Shown: positions 14,803 through 23,255 of the stretch, one piece after another
How the letters are laid out: every line of letters begins with the position of its first letter
Numbering within the stretch: position 1 is the stretch's first letter
NCBI GenBank assembly: GCA_017546455.1
Contig: JAFYWY010000028.1
Location: 1 to 40,559, forward strand
Direction of reading: 5' to 3'
From: Opitutales bacterium
GTDB taxonomy: Bacteria; Verrucomicrobiota; Verrucomicrobiia; Opitutales; UBA953
DNA: 40,559 bases
Translations under genes and position numbers: made by a program
Notes under the pieces: model-generated
Told to the model about the DNA's origin: nothing
Database searches by the model: none
Seen by the model: only the letters and a program-made list of their open reading frames with translations

Positions 14803-16482
14803 ATGAGCCACCAAAACAACGAAACCGTTTACGACACCGTCATCATCGGCGCCGGCCCTGCCGGACTCTCCGCCGCCATCTACCTGTCCCGCGCACGCTT
14901 CAGCGTCCTCGTCCTCGAGCGAGAAAACATCGGCGGACAAATCACCATTACGGACGAAGTCGTCAACTATCCCGGTATCCTCCGCACCTCCGGTAAAGCC
15001 CTCACGGAAACGATGCGCCGCCAGGCTGAAAACTTCGGAGCGGAATTCCTTGTCGCCGAGGCACGTGAACTCGACCTCGCCGGCCCGATCAAAACGATTA
15101 AGACCACACGCGGCGACATCCGGGCACTCGGCGTCGTCATTGCTGCGGGAGCACGCCCGCGCGCAGTCGGGTTCAAAGGAGAAAATGAGTTTCGCGGGCG
15201 CGGCGTCGCCTACTGTGCAACTTGCGACGGTGAGTTTTTCACGGGGAAAGAACTTCTCGTGATCGGCGGCGGATTTGCGGCCTGCGAAGAAGCAATCTTC
15301 CTTACGCGTTATGCGAAAAAAGTCACTATGCTCGTACGCCGCAACGAATTTTCCTGCGCACAGAGCGTCGCCGAAGAAGTCCTGGCAAACCCGAAGATTT
15401 CCGTTCGCTTCAATACGGAACTGCTCGAAGTCCGCGGAGATGCCTCTATCGAATCTGCCATTTTAAAGAATAACAAAAACGGCGAGACGGAAGAATACCG
15501 CGCCGAAAACAACGAAAGCTTCGGTGTGTTCGTCTTTGTCGGCTATGCTCCCGCAAGCGACTTGGTCAAAGGCAAACTTGCAATCGACGAAGACGGGTAT
15601 GCCGTTGCCGACGCGGAAGGTAAAACCGATATCGACGGCGTTTACATCGCCGGCGACTTGCGTCGGAAACGTCTCCGCCAGGTCGTTACCGCCGTCGCAG
15701 ACGGTGCTACCTCTGCCACGGCACTCGAAAAGTATCTGCCTGAAGCCCGAAAAGCCGCCGGTGTCACCACCCGCGCCTCCCGCGAAATCCGCAAAGCGGC
15801 GCCGGCCGAAAGCGAAACCGCTTCGCCTCAAGCAGAAGCCGCAGACGCAAGCGAAAGCAACGGCGACGGAAAGTTTTTTGATGACGCCGCACGCGCCCAG
15901 CTTCAGGGCGTCTTCTCACGCTTTGAGAACAGCATTGTCCTCGCGGCAGAGCTTGATCCCGCAAATGCGGTTTCGACGGAACTCAAAAACTTCCTCGAAG
16001 AAATTGCCTCGCTTTCGGAGAAAATCACGCTGCGCTTCGATGCACCCGTAGATGCGTCCCCCTCGGAACTCCGTCCCTGCGTCACGCTCTGCGACGCCGA
16101 AGGAAAATCCCGCGGAGCGACCTTCCACGGCGTCCCCGGCGGACACGAAATCAATTCGTTCATCATCGCGCTTTACAATGCCGCCGGCCCGGGTCAAGCC
16201 CTCGACGACGCGACGCGTGAACGCATCCGCGCACTGGCACCGCGAAAACTCGAAGTCTTGGTTTCGCTCTCCTGCACGCAGTGCCCGGAAGTCGTCACCG
16301 CTTCCCAACGTATCGCTTTGGAAAATTCCGGCATTACGACGGACGTCTTTGATATCGCCCACTTCCCGACGATTCGCGAACGCTATAACGTCATGAGCGT
16401 TCCTGCCATCGCCGTGAACGGAAAAATCGTGGCCTTCGGAAAGAAGTCCCTCCCGCAAATTCTGGAAATTTTGGAAAAGTAA
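14803..16482 (+). CDS. Thioredoxin reductase with C-terminal AhpF-like thioredoxin-fold domains (AhpF homologue)
   Basis: The 559-residue flavoprotein has a thioredoxin reductase core (residues about 10-315): FAD motif VIIGAGPAGLSAAIYLSRA, redox pair CATC at 138-141, NAD(P)H-binding LLVIGGGFAACEEAI, and GVYIAGDLRRKRLRQ. A Glu/Ala-rich linker follows (about 325-360), then two thioredoxin folds with redox pair CTQC at 491-494, as in the N-terminal part of classical AhpF. The domain order is thus the reverse of enterobacterial AhpF. I know a family of such proteins (TIGR03143) next to ahpC in genomes without classical AhpF. It should pass electrons from NAD(P)H to AhpC. ATG 14803 is the start that fits the fold; the frame upstream runs through the repeat hairpin. 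Confidence 0.88.
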   Translation: MSHQNNETVYDTVIIGAGPAGLSAAIYLSRARFSVLVLERENIGGQITITDEVVNYPGILRTSGKALTETMRRQAENFGAEFLVAEARELDLAGPIKTIKTTRGDIRALGVVIAAGARPRAVGFKGENEFRGRGVAYCATCDGEFFTGKELLVIGGGFAACEEAIFLTRYAKKVTMLVRRNEFSCAQSVAEEVLANPKISVRFNTELLEVRGDASIESAILKNNKNGETEEYRAENNESFGVFVFVGYAPASDLVKGKLAIDEDGYAVADAEGKTDIDGVYIAGDLRRKRLRQVVTAVADGATSATALEKYLPEARKAAGVTTRASREIRKAAPAESETASPQAEAADASESNGDGKFFDDAARAQLQGVFSRFENSIVLAAELDPANAVSTELKNFLEEIASLSEKITLRFDAPVDASPSELRPCVTLCDAEGKSRGATFHGVPGGHEINSFIIALYNAAGPGQALDDATRERIRALAPRKLEVLVSLSCTQCPEVVTASQRIALENSGITTDVFDIAHFPTIRERYNVMSVPAIAVNGKIVAFGKKSLPQILEILEK

Positions 16483-16516
16483 TTCTTTTCCGAAGTAACC
16501 ACCATAGCAAACGCAA

Positions 16517-16551
16517 CGTTCCCGTGGAGAGATCCACGGGAACGCTTTTTT
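16517..16551 (+). terminator. Intrinsic terminator of the ahpC operon
   Basis: CGTTCCCGTGGA (16517-16528) pairs perfectly with TCCACGGGAACG (16533-16544) across a GAGA loop, followed by TTTTTT. It may also serve the convergent PEP-CTERM gene, though the other side lacks a strong T run. Confidence 0.92.
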
Positions 16552-16601
16552 ACGCCTATTTCTATTTCGAGAGCCGCCCGAAAACGACTCTCGGAAAGAG
16601 C

Positions 16602-17366
16602 TTACAAGCGCCGGCGACGCGTGCCGACCAAGCACAGCACGCCCAACCCGGCAAGCAAGCCGAATGCCGAAGGCTCTGGAATGGCCACAAGAGCACTTAA
16701 CGATCTTATTTCTCCAACACTTGCAATCCCAGAAACAACCGAAATCCCAGTAACATAATCATTGTTCAAGTAGATTGTATCATATACCGCCGTCGAAGCT
16801 AGACCGCTGAAACCGTAATTCGAAGATCCCGCATTGGTCTTGAACGCGGCCCCGTCTTTGTCATAAACAAATGTTCCTTTTGTTTGAGCAGAAAGTGCCG
16901 CCGAAGCCTGCAGGGTCAATGCTACATAAGTATGACCATCTACCACATAAGCTTTGTCAAGTAGTGACGACCACCTGATTGCATAATTTCCCTGATACAC
17001 ACCTCCCTGCCACGTAAATTGAATCCCAGACGAAACCGCCGAAAGACCGATCGCCCCACTGTTCGAGTCTGGGGCGACGCAGAATTTCAGTAACTCCGTC
17101 GAACCCGAAAACACAGAATCTCCAGAAGAAATTCCAAGTGTAGTCAAATCAAGATTAATGGTCGCAGAAGCAACATAGCGCCTAGTTGCTCCATCCAATA
17201 CAGTTGAGAAGAGTGATGCCCCTTCCAAACATCCGTTGGACTCCATATACACAACATCTCCTCCGGTAATATCTTGACTCAAATCTGTGAGGGTAATCAC
17301 AGGATCGGCATTAACAAAAGCGCTTCCCGCAACGAGAGAAGCCGCAATCATGAGGTATTTTTTCAT
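16602..17366 (-). CDS. PEP-CTERM sorting-domain protein
   Basis: The 254-residue protein has a signal peptide (MKKYLMIAASLVAGSAFVNA), a beta-rich, Ser/Gly/Thr-rich body, and a C-terminal sorting signal: the motif IPEPSAFG, a hydrophobic helix (LLAGLGVLCLVG) and the basic tail TRRRRL. This is the classic substrate signal for exosortase, which cuts and transfers exported proteins, often linked to exopolysaccharide or biofilm. No exosortase gene is in the window. The body shows no recognised enzyme domain. The next gene upstream on the same strand is a family 2 glycosyltransferase, but a terminator separates them. Confidence 0.88.
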   Translation of the reverse strand: MKKYLMIAASLVAGSAFVNADPVITLTDLSQDITGGDVVYMESNGCLEGASLFSTVLDGATRRYVASATINLDLTTLGISSGDSVFSGSTELLKFCVAPDSNSGAIGLSAVSSGIQFTWQGGVYQGNYAIRWSSLLDKAYVVDGHTYVALTLQASAALSAQTKGTFVYDKDGAAFKTNAGSSNYGFSGLASTAVYDTIYLNNDYVTGISVVSGIASVGEIRSLSALVAIPEPSAFGLLAGLGVLCLVGTRRRRL

Positions 17367-17406
17367 ATCTTTTTCTTTTGATTGTTATTTTTAAGGTTAA
17401 ACGAAC

Positions 17407-17420
17407 TAAACACATGTTTA
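17407..17420. promoter_or_regulatory. Short inverted repeat upstream of the PEP-CTERM gene
   Basis: TAAACACATGTTTA consists of six-base arms around two bases and lies about 45 bases before the start codon at 17366. It may be a regulator site; nothing further supports this. Confidence 0.2.
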
Positions 17421-17530
17421 ATTCATAGGCAAAAGATATGTTTTAAAGCGTCTATTACAAGAACTTTTCACCCGGTCGGCCTGCAAGCCGCCAAAACAAA
17501 AGAAGAAAAGTTTAATTCACCCACAGGCAC

Positions 17531-17563
17531 AAAAAAGGAGCGCCTTACTCGAAGCGCTCCTTT
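17531..17563 (-). terminator. Intrinsic terminator of the glycosyltransferase gene
   Basis: On the minus strand AAAGGAGCGC (17554-17563) pairs with GCGCTCCTTT (17534-17543) across ten bases, running into TTTTTT. It lies 13 bases past the stop codon region at 17576. Confidence 0.9.
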
Positions 17564-17575
17564 GAACGGAAAAGA

Positions 17576-18862
17576 TTAATTCGGGCCGGTGATTTCCGAA
17601 AGCGTTTTCGCCCGATTGTGAGCAATCGGCGTCCACTCCACCTTCTTGAACAGCGCCGTAATTGCAATCGGCAGATAGGTCAGCATAAACAGCGGGAAGG
17701 TGAAGACGTAGAAAATCTTCTTAAAGGCGCCGCAGTGGATCTTGCGCCATTGGGTGACGGTCGTGATTGCACCGATTACCCAAAGCGTACCGTACATGCC
17801 GCTAAACGTTCCCAAAATGCTCAGACCGATGCTGCTGACGTCCCATCCGAGGGCAATCCCCGTAATCACGCCGATAATGCAGTTCAAGAGCGTAAGAATG
17901 CTGATAACGAGCGCCGGCATGATGGTCATCGTCATATCGTAGCAGGACGTAAACTTCGACGTGAACATGTTTTTGAGCAGACTCCCGCCAAATTTACCCC
18001 AAACCTGAATATAGCCCTTAGCCCAACGCAGGCGTTGCTTCCAGGATTGAGCAAAGGTAACGGGTTGTTCGTCGTAAAGCTCGGCATAACGCGCGTAACC
18101 GATTTTCCGGCCGTTGACGATATTGTAAACCGTAAATTCGATATCTTCCGTGAGCAGGAAGAACTTCCAACCGCCGGCCTCGCGAATCACCTTCGACGAG
18201 AACATAAATCCGGTCCCCGAAACGGCACAGCTCGTATTCAGCAGCATACGCGCGTGGTTCAAATACTCGCTCTCGCGCAGGAACCAAAGCGCATAGCCGG
18301 CACTAATCCAATTATCTCCGAAATTCTTCGAATTCCGATAGCTCGTAACCACTTCGTAGCCGTCGGAAAATGTCTTGTTCATTTCTTCCAGATAATGCGG
18401 ATCCAGCACGTTGTCGGCATCAAAAACGACATAGGCGTCAAAATGAGTTTCGCCGTAATCGCGCACGATGTTCGAATAAAGCATGTCGAGCGCATAGCCC
18501 TTTCCGACCAGCTCCTTATTGAAGCGCTCGTAAACAACCGCACCGCATTCGCGGGCAATTTCCGCCGTCCGGTCGGTACAATTATCCGCAATTACGAAGA
18601 CGGTAAAAAGCGAGCGGTCATAAGTCTGCTTGTTCAGGCTCTCCAAAAGGAGCGGAAGGACACAAGCCTCATTGCGCGCGGAAATCAGGACGGCAATCCG
18701 GTTCGGAAGGGCCGGTTTGTGCGGGCGATCGCGCAAGACAAAGGGCACCGCAATGTAAAAAAACTGATACAGGTAGCAGACAAGAAACGTCATGCTGAGT
18801 ATCGCATTAACGGCGACAAACAAAAAGTCTCCCGAAAAATCTATAGATTGAGTGTTCAACAT
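17576..18862 (-). CDS. Family 2 glycosyltransferase, polytopic membrane type
   Basis: The 428-residue protein has one or two N-terminal membrane segments (about 13-43), a GT-A catalytic domain (about 55-290) and three or four C-terminal membrane segments. Catalytic features of processive-type GT2 enzymes are visible: IAVLISARNEACVLPLLLES, the metal-binding VVFDADN, TGFMFSS, LTEDIEF with the likely base Asp, and QRLRWAKG (the Q/RXXRW product-site motif). Such enzymes build polysaccharide from nucleotide sugars on the cytoplasmic face. The polymer is not known. A good promoter with perfect TATAAT precedes it. Confidence 0.88.
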   Translation of the reverse strand: MLNTQSIDFSGDFLFVAVNAILSMTFLVCYLYQFFYIAVPFVLRDRPHKPALPNRIAVLISARNEACVLPLLLESLNKQTYDRSLFTVFVIADNCTDRTAEIARECGAVVYERFNKELVGKGYALDMLYSNIVRDYGETHFDAYVVFDADNVLDPHYLEEMNKTFSDGYEVVTSYRNSKNFGDNWISAGYALWFLRESEYLNHARMLLNTSCAVSGTGFMFSSKVIREAGGWKFFLLTEDIEFTVYNIVNGRKIGYARYAELYDEQPVTFAQSWKQRLRWAKGYIQVWGKFGGSLLKNMFTSKFTSCYDMTMTIMPALVISILTLLNCIIGVITGIALGWDVSSIGLSILGTFSGMYGTLWVIGAITTVTQWRKIHCGAFKKIFYVFTFPLFMLTYLPIAITALFKKVEWTPIAHNRAKTLSEITGPN

Positions 18863-18916
18863 CGTATTGGAAAAAGTAGCCTCGCAGCCAAGAGGACATG
18901 ACCATCCTTGCGGAGT

Positions 18917-18946
18917 ATTATATGCGCGTTCTTTAAAAAACTACAA
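18917..18946 (-). promoter_or_regulatory. Promoter of the glycosyltransferase gene
   Basis: On the minus strand TTGTAG (18941-18946) and a perfect TATAAT (18917-18922) stand 18 bases apart, giving a leader of roughly 50 bases to the start at 18862. This is the best sigma-70-like promoter I see in the window. Confidence 0.55.
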
Positions 18947-18997
18947 TTCCAATATTGTACACGCACAAGGTCTCCCGATAGGAAGGCATATACGCTC

Positions 18998-19033
18998 CAA
19001 AAAACAAAATGCCGCCCCCGGAGGAACGGCATT
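18998..19033 (-). terminator. Intrinsic terminator of purB
   Basis: On the minus strand AATGCCG (19027-19033) pairs with CGGCATT (19008-19014), followed by TTGTTTTTT. It lies 21 bases after the purB stop. Confidence 0.75.
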
Positions 19034-19054
19034 CGGCTTGAAGCATTATCCCTT

Positions 19055-20491
19055 TTAGAGGATCGCTCCCGGCTTGATTGCGGCTGCTTCCGGGAATTTT
19101 TCCAAAAGCGCTTGGGCTGTCGCGACGAAGTTATCGACCTGCATGCCTGCCGTTCCCGTTTCGGCGGAAGCAACCTTGGCGATTGCATCGAACTCTTCGC
19201 GGGAAAGCTTCAGGCGGCCATCCTCCGCAAGGCGGTCGAAGAGATTGTTGTCAGCAATCTTGCCCTGGCGAATATCACGTGCCGTAGCGACTGCATGTTC
19301 TTTAATCACTTCGTGAGCGGTTTCGCGTCCGACTCCGCGCTTAACGGCTTCCATCATAATCGTCGTGGTCAGCAGGAACGGCAAATAGTAATTCTTTTCG
19401 CGTTCGACAACCGGAACATTGATTTCCATCTGGTTCAGAATGACGAGGAAGGTTTCGAGGAGCGCGTCGATGGCGAAGAACGAATCCGGAAGCGCAACAC
19501 GGCGCACAACCGAGCAGGAGACGTCGCCTTCGTTCCACTGATCGCCGGCAAGATCCGCCGCCATCGCGAGATAACCCTTCAGAATGACATGGAGACCGTT
19601 GAGGCGTTCGCAACTGCGGGAGTTCATCTTGTGCGGCATCGCGGATGAACCGACCTGGCCCGGCAGGAAGCCTTCGCTGGCCAACTCGTGACCGGCCATG
19701 AGGCGCAGCGTCTTCGCAAAACTGGAAGCCCCGGAGCCGATGTGAACGAGCGTAGAAATCGTCGCAAAGTCCAAAGAGCGCGGGTAAACCTGTCCCGTTG
19801 CATTGAATGCATGCGGAATGCCGAGGTGTTTGCGAACGCGGGAGTCAAATTCCATCGCCTTTTCGACATCGTGTTCAAAGAGCGTAAGCAGGTCGAGCTG
19901 CGTACCGACCGCTCCCTTGACACCGCGCGCCGGATAGTTAGCGATGAGTGCGTCGAGTTCGCGCAGAGCAACGAGCATATCTTCGCCGAACATCGCGAAG
20001 CGCTTGCCGAAAGTCGTAAGCTGCGCCGCCACATTGTGCGTGCGGGAAGTCATCGCGATATCACGCGTTTCCGCAGCGCGCTCGGCAAGGCGCTTGATAG
20101 CGGCTACCGTTTTGAGACGAATGTACTCAAGCGAGCGAAAAACCTGGAGCTGTTCAACGGATTCCGTGAGGTCGCGGGAAGTCATCCCTTTGTGAATGTG
20201 CTCAAAACCGGCAAGATCGCAGAATTCTTCAATGCGTGCCTTGACGTCGTGGCGCGTAATGCGTTCACGGGCGTTAATCGAGTCGAGATTGACGTTGTTT
20301 TTGACGCGCTCATAGGCCTCGATCGCTTCGGCGGGAATGTCGAGTCCGAGATCGCGCTGAGCGCGCATGACCGCAATCCAAAATTCGCGTTCGAGAATAA
20401 TGCGCCCCGTTGCCGACCAGATTTTACGAATCGGTTCCGTAGCGTAGCGTTGAGCAAGAACGTCTGCAATAGTTTCCATAGCTGTATCCAT
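19055..20491 (-). CDS. purB: Adenylosuccinate lyase
   Basis: The 478-residue enzyme of the fumarase/aspartase superfamily acts twice in purine synthesis, splitting SAICAR and adenylosuccinate to release fumarate. Visible signatures are HKGMTSRDLTESVEQLQ, TSRTHNVAAQ with the catalytic His, and the flexible-loop signature GSSAMPHKMNSRSCE. ATG 20491 (MDTAMETIAD) or ATG 20479 are plausible starts. The frame is open upstream to 20632, but that part translates intergenic repeat-like sequence and is rejected. It is expressed on its own, with a terminator downstream. Confidence 0.95.
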   Translation of the reverse strand: MDTAMETIADVLAQRYATEPIRKIWSATGRIILEREFWIAVMRAQRDLGLDIPAEAIEAYERVKNNVNLDSINARERITRHDVKARIEEFCDLAGFEHIHKGMTSRDLTESVEQLQVFRSLEYIRLKTVAAIKRLAERAAETRDIAMTSRTHNVAAQLTTFGKRFAMFGEDMLVALRELDALIANYPARGVKGAVGTQLDLLTLFEHDVEKAMEFDSRVRKHLGIPHAFNATGQVYPRSLDFATISTLVHIGSGASSFAKTLRLMAGHELASEGFLPGQVGSSAMPHKMNSRSCERLNGLHVILKGYLAMAADLAGDQWNEGDVSCSVVRRVALPDSFFAIDALLETFLVILNQMEINVPVVEREKNYYLPFLLTTTIMMEAVKRGVGRETAHEVIKEHAVATARDIRQGKIADNNLFDRLAEDGRLKLSREEFDAIAKVASAETGTAGMQVDNFVATAQALLEKFPEAAAIKPGAIL

Positions 20492-20616
20492 TAAAATCGT
20501 TTTATTCCCGGCCTTCTGTCTGCCGATGATTTTTGCAATTATTACGAAGAAACGGGATAGGTCAAAGATTAAAGGCTGAAGATTAAAGATTCGAGCCCGA
20601 GGCGCCTCTCGGGAAA

Positions 20617-20650
20617 TAAAAAAATCCCGCACCTTGCGATGCGGGATTTT
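20617..20650 (-). terminator. Intrinsic terminator after the FecR-domain gene
   Basis: On the minus strand AAAATCCCGCA (20640-20650) pairs with TGCGGGATTTT (20621-20631) across eight bases, with further T after it. It stands 16 bases after the gene ending at 20666. Confidence 0.88.
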
Positions 20651-20665
20651 AATTCTCGAGGCCGA

Positions 20666-21376
20666 TTAGAGCGCCGGGGAGTTGACGTGCGTCTTGATGT
20701 CAACGCCGTCGATTTCGAAGTCGGCGAAAGGATCCTGAGTGAGTACCGGAGCTGCATCGGCAACCGCAGGCTTGCTTGCATCCTTGCCGAGCAGCGTTGC
20801 CACCTGAGCCTTTTCGCTGCGCGTTGCCGGACGCGGAGCGGCATTCGGATTGTCCTTAGTCAGGTACACCGTTTGGCCTGCAGCGAGAACAGCGGTCTTG
20901 CCGTTCGTTCCCACAACGCGCCAGCGGCCTTCCGTCGAAACGACCGTCGCCGAAGAGGCCGTCGTCGAAACGGAGAACGTTCCCTTCGTGCCGGAAATCG
21001 TGCCTGCAACCGTCTTGATTGCAATCGAAGAACCTTTTTTCAGATTCGCCTGAACCGAAATTGCCCCGCCGGAGAGCGAAGCAACCGTCGCCGTGGCACC
21101 GTCGCCTTCCGCTGCGCTGTCGAGCGCGAACGTTGCACCTTCTCCGAGGCCGACAACCGTACCGTCCGGGAGCGTAACACGGGCGGAAGCGCCCTTGGCA
21201 ACTTTAATCGTGGCACCAACGGGAATCGTGGCGCCGGCTTTCAAGGCAGTAGCCTTCCCGTTGACAACAACGGTGACATTATCGCTGGCTGCAGAGACTG
21301 TCATCGGCGCCGCAAATGCGACGCATGCGAGAAACAGGGGAGCCAACAGCAGTGTAGCCAATTTCGCTAGTTTCAT
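20666..21376 (-). CDS. Exported FecR-domain protein
   Basis: The 236-residue protein has a signal peptide (MKLAKLATLLLAPLFLACVAFA) and a FecR-type beta domain: KAGATIPVGATIKVAKGASARVTLPDG style repeats, then SIAIKTVAGTISGTKGTFSV and VVSTEGRWRV. In classical systems FecR is an anti-sigma regulator with a cytoplasmic N-terminus, but here the protein is wholly exported and no sigma-factor gene lies nearby. It is therefore likely a stand-alone envelope protein, a form common in this phylum to my knowledge. An AAAGGA stands ten bases before the start. It follows the phosphofructokinase gene by 78 bases on the same strand. Confidence 0.8.
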   Translation of the reverse strand: MKLAKLATLLLAPLFLACVAFAAPMTVSAASDNVTVVVNGKATALKAGATIPVGATIKVAKGASARVTLPDGTVVGLGEGATFALDSAAEGDGATATVASLSGGAISVQANLKKGSSIAIKTVAGTISGTKGTFSVSTTASSATVVSTEGRWRVVGTNGKTAVLAAGQTVYLTKDNPNAAPRPATRSEKAQVATLLGKDASKPAVADAAPVLTQDPFADFEIDGVDIKTHVNSPAL

Positions 21377-21454
21377 AAGTAAATATCCTTTGGGGAAGTT
21401 GATTGAAAATGTAGTTGCGTATTTTTAAGTAATATTGGTGAAACGCAATACTTT

Positions 21455-22723
21455 TTATTTTTTTAATTCATGCGGTTCACATCTTTTTTCGACGGGGATA
21501 CAGTCAAGAATCGCCATCTTCGGAATCCCTGCTTCATCCGTGAGTTGCGGAATCCCCTGAATAAGCGGCGCCGCATACTTCGCAAACTGAAATCCGATCG
21601 TCATCCCGTTTTCGCCGATCCAGTTTTTCGGGAAGGTCTTGACCCCATTGGCGATGTCTTCGAGGGGCGCCAATTCGGCCTTAATCTGGTAGCGATCCTT
21701 TTCTTCGCGCACGAGGATAACCATCTTTCCGCTTTCGCCGGCAACCGCAGCCTTGACAGCCGTCGCGCCCGCCATGAAAGCTTCGTCGATGTCGGTCTTG
21801 GAAGCAAAGTGCGAAGCCGTGCGCTGAATGTGCCCCTGACGACAGGTGCGCGTCTTCACGCCGGCAAATGCTTCTTCAACAACGCTCTTCAGATATTCGC
21901 AAACGCCGCCGAGACGCGGGTGACCGAAAGCATCGAGCACAGCCATGTTGGCTCCGAGATAGTTGCCGTCAACATCGACCAGGCCTTCCGCCGCGACAAC
22001 CACGCAGTGTTTGTTCGTCGTAAGCACGTTGCGGACCGCTTCCACGAAAGCCTCGCGGTTGAACGGCACTTCGGGGAGCAGAACGAGGTGCGGTGCGTCT
22101 TCCGGGCATCCGCGACGTTTTGCCAGAGAAGCTCCTGCAGCGATCCAGCCGGCGCTGCGTCCCATGACTTCGATAATCGAAACGAGGTCGTTGCGTCCGA
22201 GCGATTCACAGTCGCAAGCGAGTTCGCGCACGGAAGTTGCGATGTACTTAATCGTCGATCCGTAACCCGGGCAGTGGTCGGTGAGCACCAAGTCGTTGTC
22301 GATCGTCTTCGGCACGCCGATAACGCGGATTTCATAACCTTGAGCCGCGCAATAATCGGCAATCTGCTTGGACGAGTCCTGCGAGTCGTTGCCGCCAATG
22401 TAGTGGAAATAGCGAATGTTGTGCGCCTTAAAAACTTCAAGAATGCGCGCCATGTCCTGCTCTTTCTTCAATTTATAACGGCAGGAACCGAGCGCGGCGC
22501 CCGGCGTAGTCTTGAGCAAGCGAACCGTCTGCTGCGATTCGGCGGCGAGATCGATGAAGTTCTCCGTCAGAATCCCTTCGACTCCGTTGACGGCGCCGTA
22601 AATTTCTTCGATTTCGTCTTCGAACTGAAGAGCCGTCGTGAGAACACCTGCCAAGCTGGCGTTAATTACCGGGGTAGGACCGCCGCTTTGAGCGACCAAC
22701 AAATTTCCTTTAAGCGTTTCCAT
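21455..22723 (-). CDS. 6-phosphofructokinase, pyrophosphate-dependent type
   Basis: The 422-residue enzyme phosphorylates fructose 6-phosphate in glycolysis. The phosphodonor can be read from two sites. GGNDSQDSS has Asp where ATP enzymes have Gly (GGDGS), and PKTIDNDL has Lys where ATP enzymes have Gly (PGTIDND). Both are marks of the pyrophosphate-dependent class, which is reversible and saves ATP. Other signatures are VAQSGGPTPVINASL at the N-terminus and EVMGRSAGWIA. The start METLKGNLLVAQSGG fits the family. It faces rpsP across a 174-base divergent spacer. Confidence 0.92.
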   Translation of the reverse strand: METLKGNLLVAQSGGPTPVINASLAGVLTTALQFEDEIEEIYGAVNGVEGILTENFIDLAAESQQTVRLLKTTPGAALGSCRYKLKKEQDMARILEVFKAHNIRYFHYIGGNDSQDSSKQIADYCAAQGYEIRVIGVPKTIDNDLVLTDHCPGYGSTIKYIATSVRELACDCESLGRNDLVSIIEVMGRSAGWIAAGASLAKRRGCPEDAPHLVLLPEVPFNREAFVEAVRNVLTTNKHCVVVAAEGLVDVDGNYLGANMAVLDAFGHPRLGGVCEYLKSVVEEAFAGVKTRTCRQGHIQRTASHFASKTDIDEAFMAGATAVKAAVAGESGKMVILVREEKDRYQIKAELAPLEDIANGVKTFPKNWIGENGMTIGFQFAKYAAPLIQGIPQLTDEAGIPKMAILDCIPVEKRCEPHELKK

Positions 22724-22825
22724 GATTCTTTTAAAAAAACTGCCCTTAATTCATTCTCTCCCGCGTAGTTTGGCAAACAAAAAGCGCAGAATGCCCTTTT
22801 CACGGAAAAGAGTAAATAAAACCGC

Positions 22826-22857
22826 TTGACACTTTCCGGAAACTAAGGCTTCATAAA
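22826..22857 (+). promoter_or_regulatory. Candidate rpsP promoter
   Basis: A perfect TTGACA (22826-22831) is followed by CATAAA (22852-22857), but the spacer of 20 bases is longer than usual. The position, 40 bases before the rpsP start, is plausible. Confidence 0.35.
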
Positions 22858-22897
22858 GCACTTTCAATTTCAAAACATCAACTAAAACAGAAACACA

Positions 22898-23164
22898 ATG
22901 CTTCGAATCAGATTGCAACGTCATGGGGCTGCTCACGCTCCGAACTATCGCCTCGTTGTTTGCGAGAGCACGGCTCGTCGCGACGGTCGCTTTGTCGAAA
23001 TCGTCGGTTCCTACAATCCTGCCGCTAAGGGCAAGACCGAACCGCTGAAAGTCGCCCTCGACCGCGTCGACTACTGGCTGAAATGCGGTGCGCAGCCCTC
23101 CGAAACGGTTGCTTCGCTCATCAAGCGTGCCCGCAAGGAAGTCGCAGCCGCTCCGGCAGCGTAA
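22898..23164 (+). CDS. rpsP: 30S ribosomal protein S16
   Basis: The 88-residue protein is a standard S16: MLRIRLQRHGAAHAPNYRLVV, then FVEIVGSYNP and the helix DRVDYWLKCGAQPSETV. It assembles early into the 30S subunit. It leads an rpsP-trmD-rplS unit in which rimM, normally between rpsP and trmD, is missing. A terminator-like hairpin follows it and probably reduces readthrough into trmD. Confidence 0.97.
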   Translation: MLRIRLQRHGAAHAPNYRLVVCESTARRDGRFVEIVGSYNPAAKGKTEPLKVALDRVDYWLKCGAQPSETVASLIKRARKEVAAAPAA

Positions 23165-23208
23165 TGCGGGAACCTCCCGCCATTCGGTCAATTTTATAGA
23201 ATAAGCAG

Positions 23209-23245
23209 AAAGGCGTTCCCGTACCAGACGAGAGCGCCTTTTTTG
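23209..23245 (+). terminator. Terminator or attenuator between rpsP and trmD
   Basis: AAAGGCG (23209-23215) pairs with CGCCTTT (23235-23241), followed by TTTTTT to 23244. The loop contains CGTTCCCGT, the left arm of the recurring terminator stem. It ends 12 bases before the trmD start, so it likely gives partial termination after rpsP. Confidence 0.75.
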
Positions 23246-23255
23246 TCGCCGCGCA

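Noticed and set aside
20596-20613. CCCGAG/CTCGGG hairpin as a terminator
   Set aside because: No T run follows on either strand in the needed direction; the neighbouring hairpin at 20617-20650 explains termination.
20492-20632. N-terminal extension of purB by 47 residues
   Set aside because: The extension translates intergenic, repeat-like sequence (GATTAAAG words), and the family start lies at METIADVLAQRYA or just before it.
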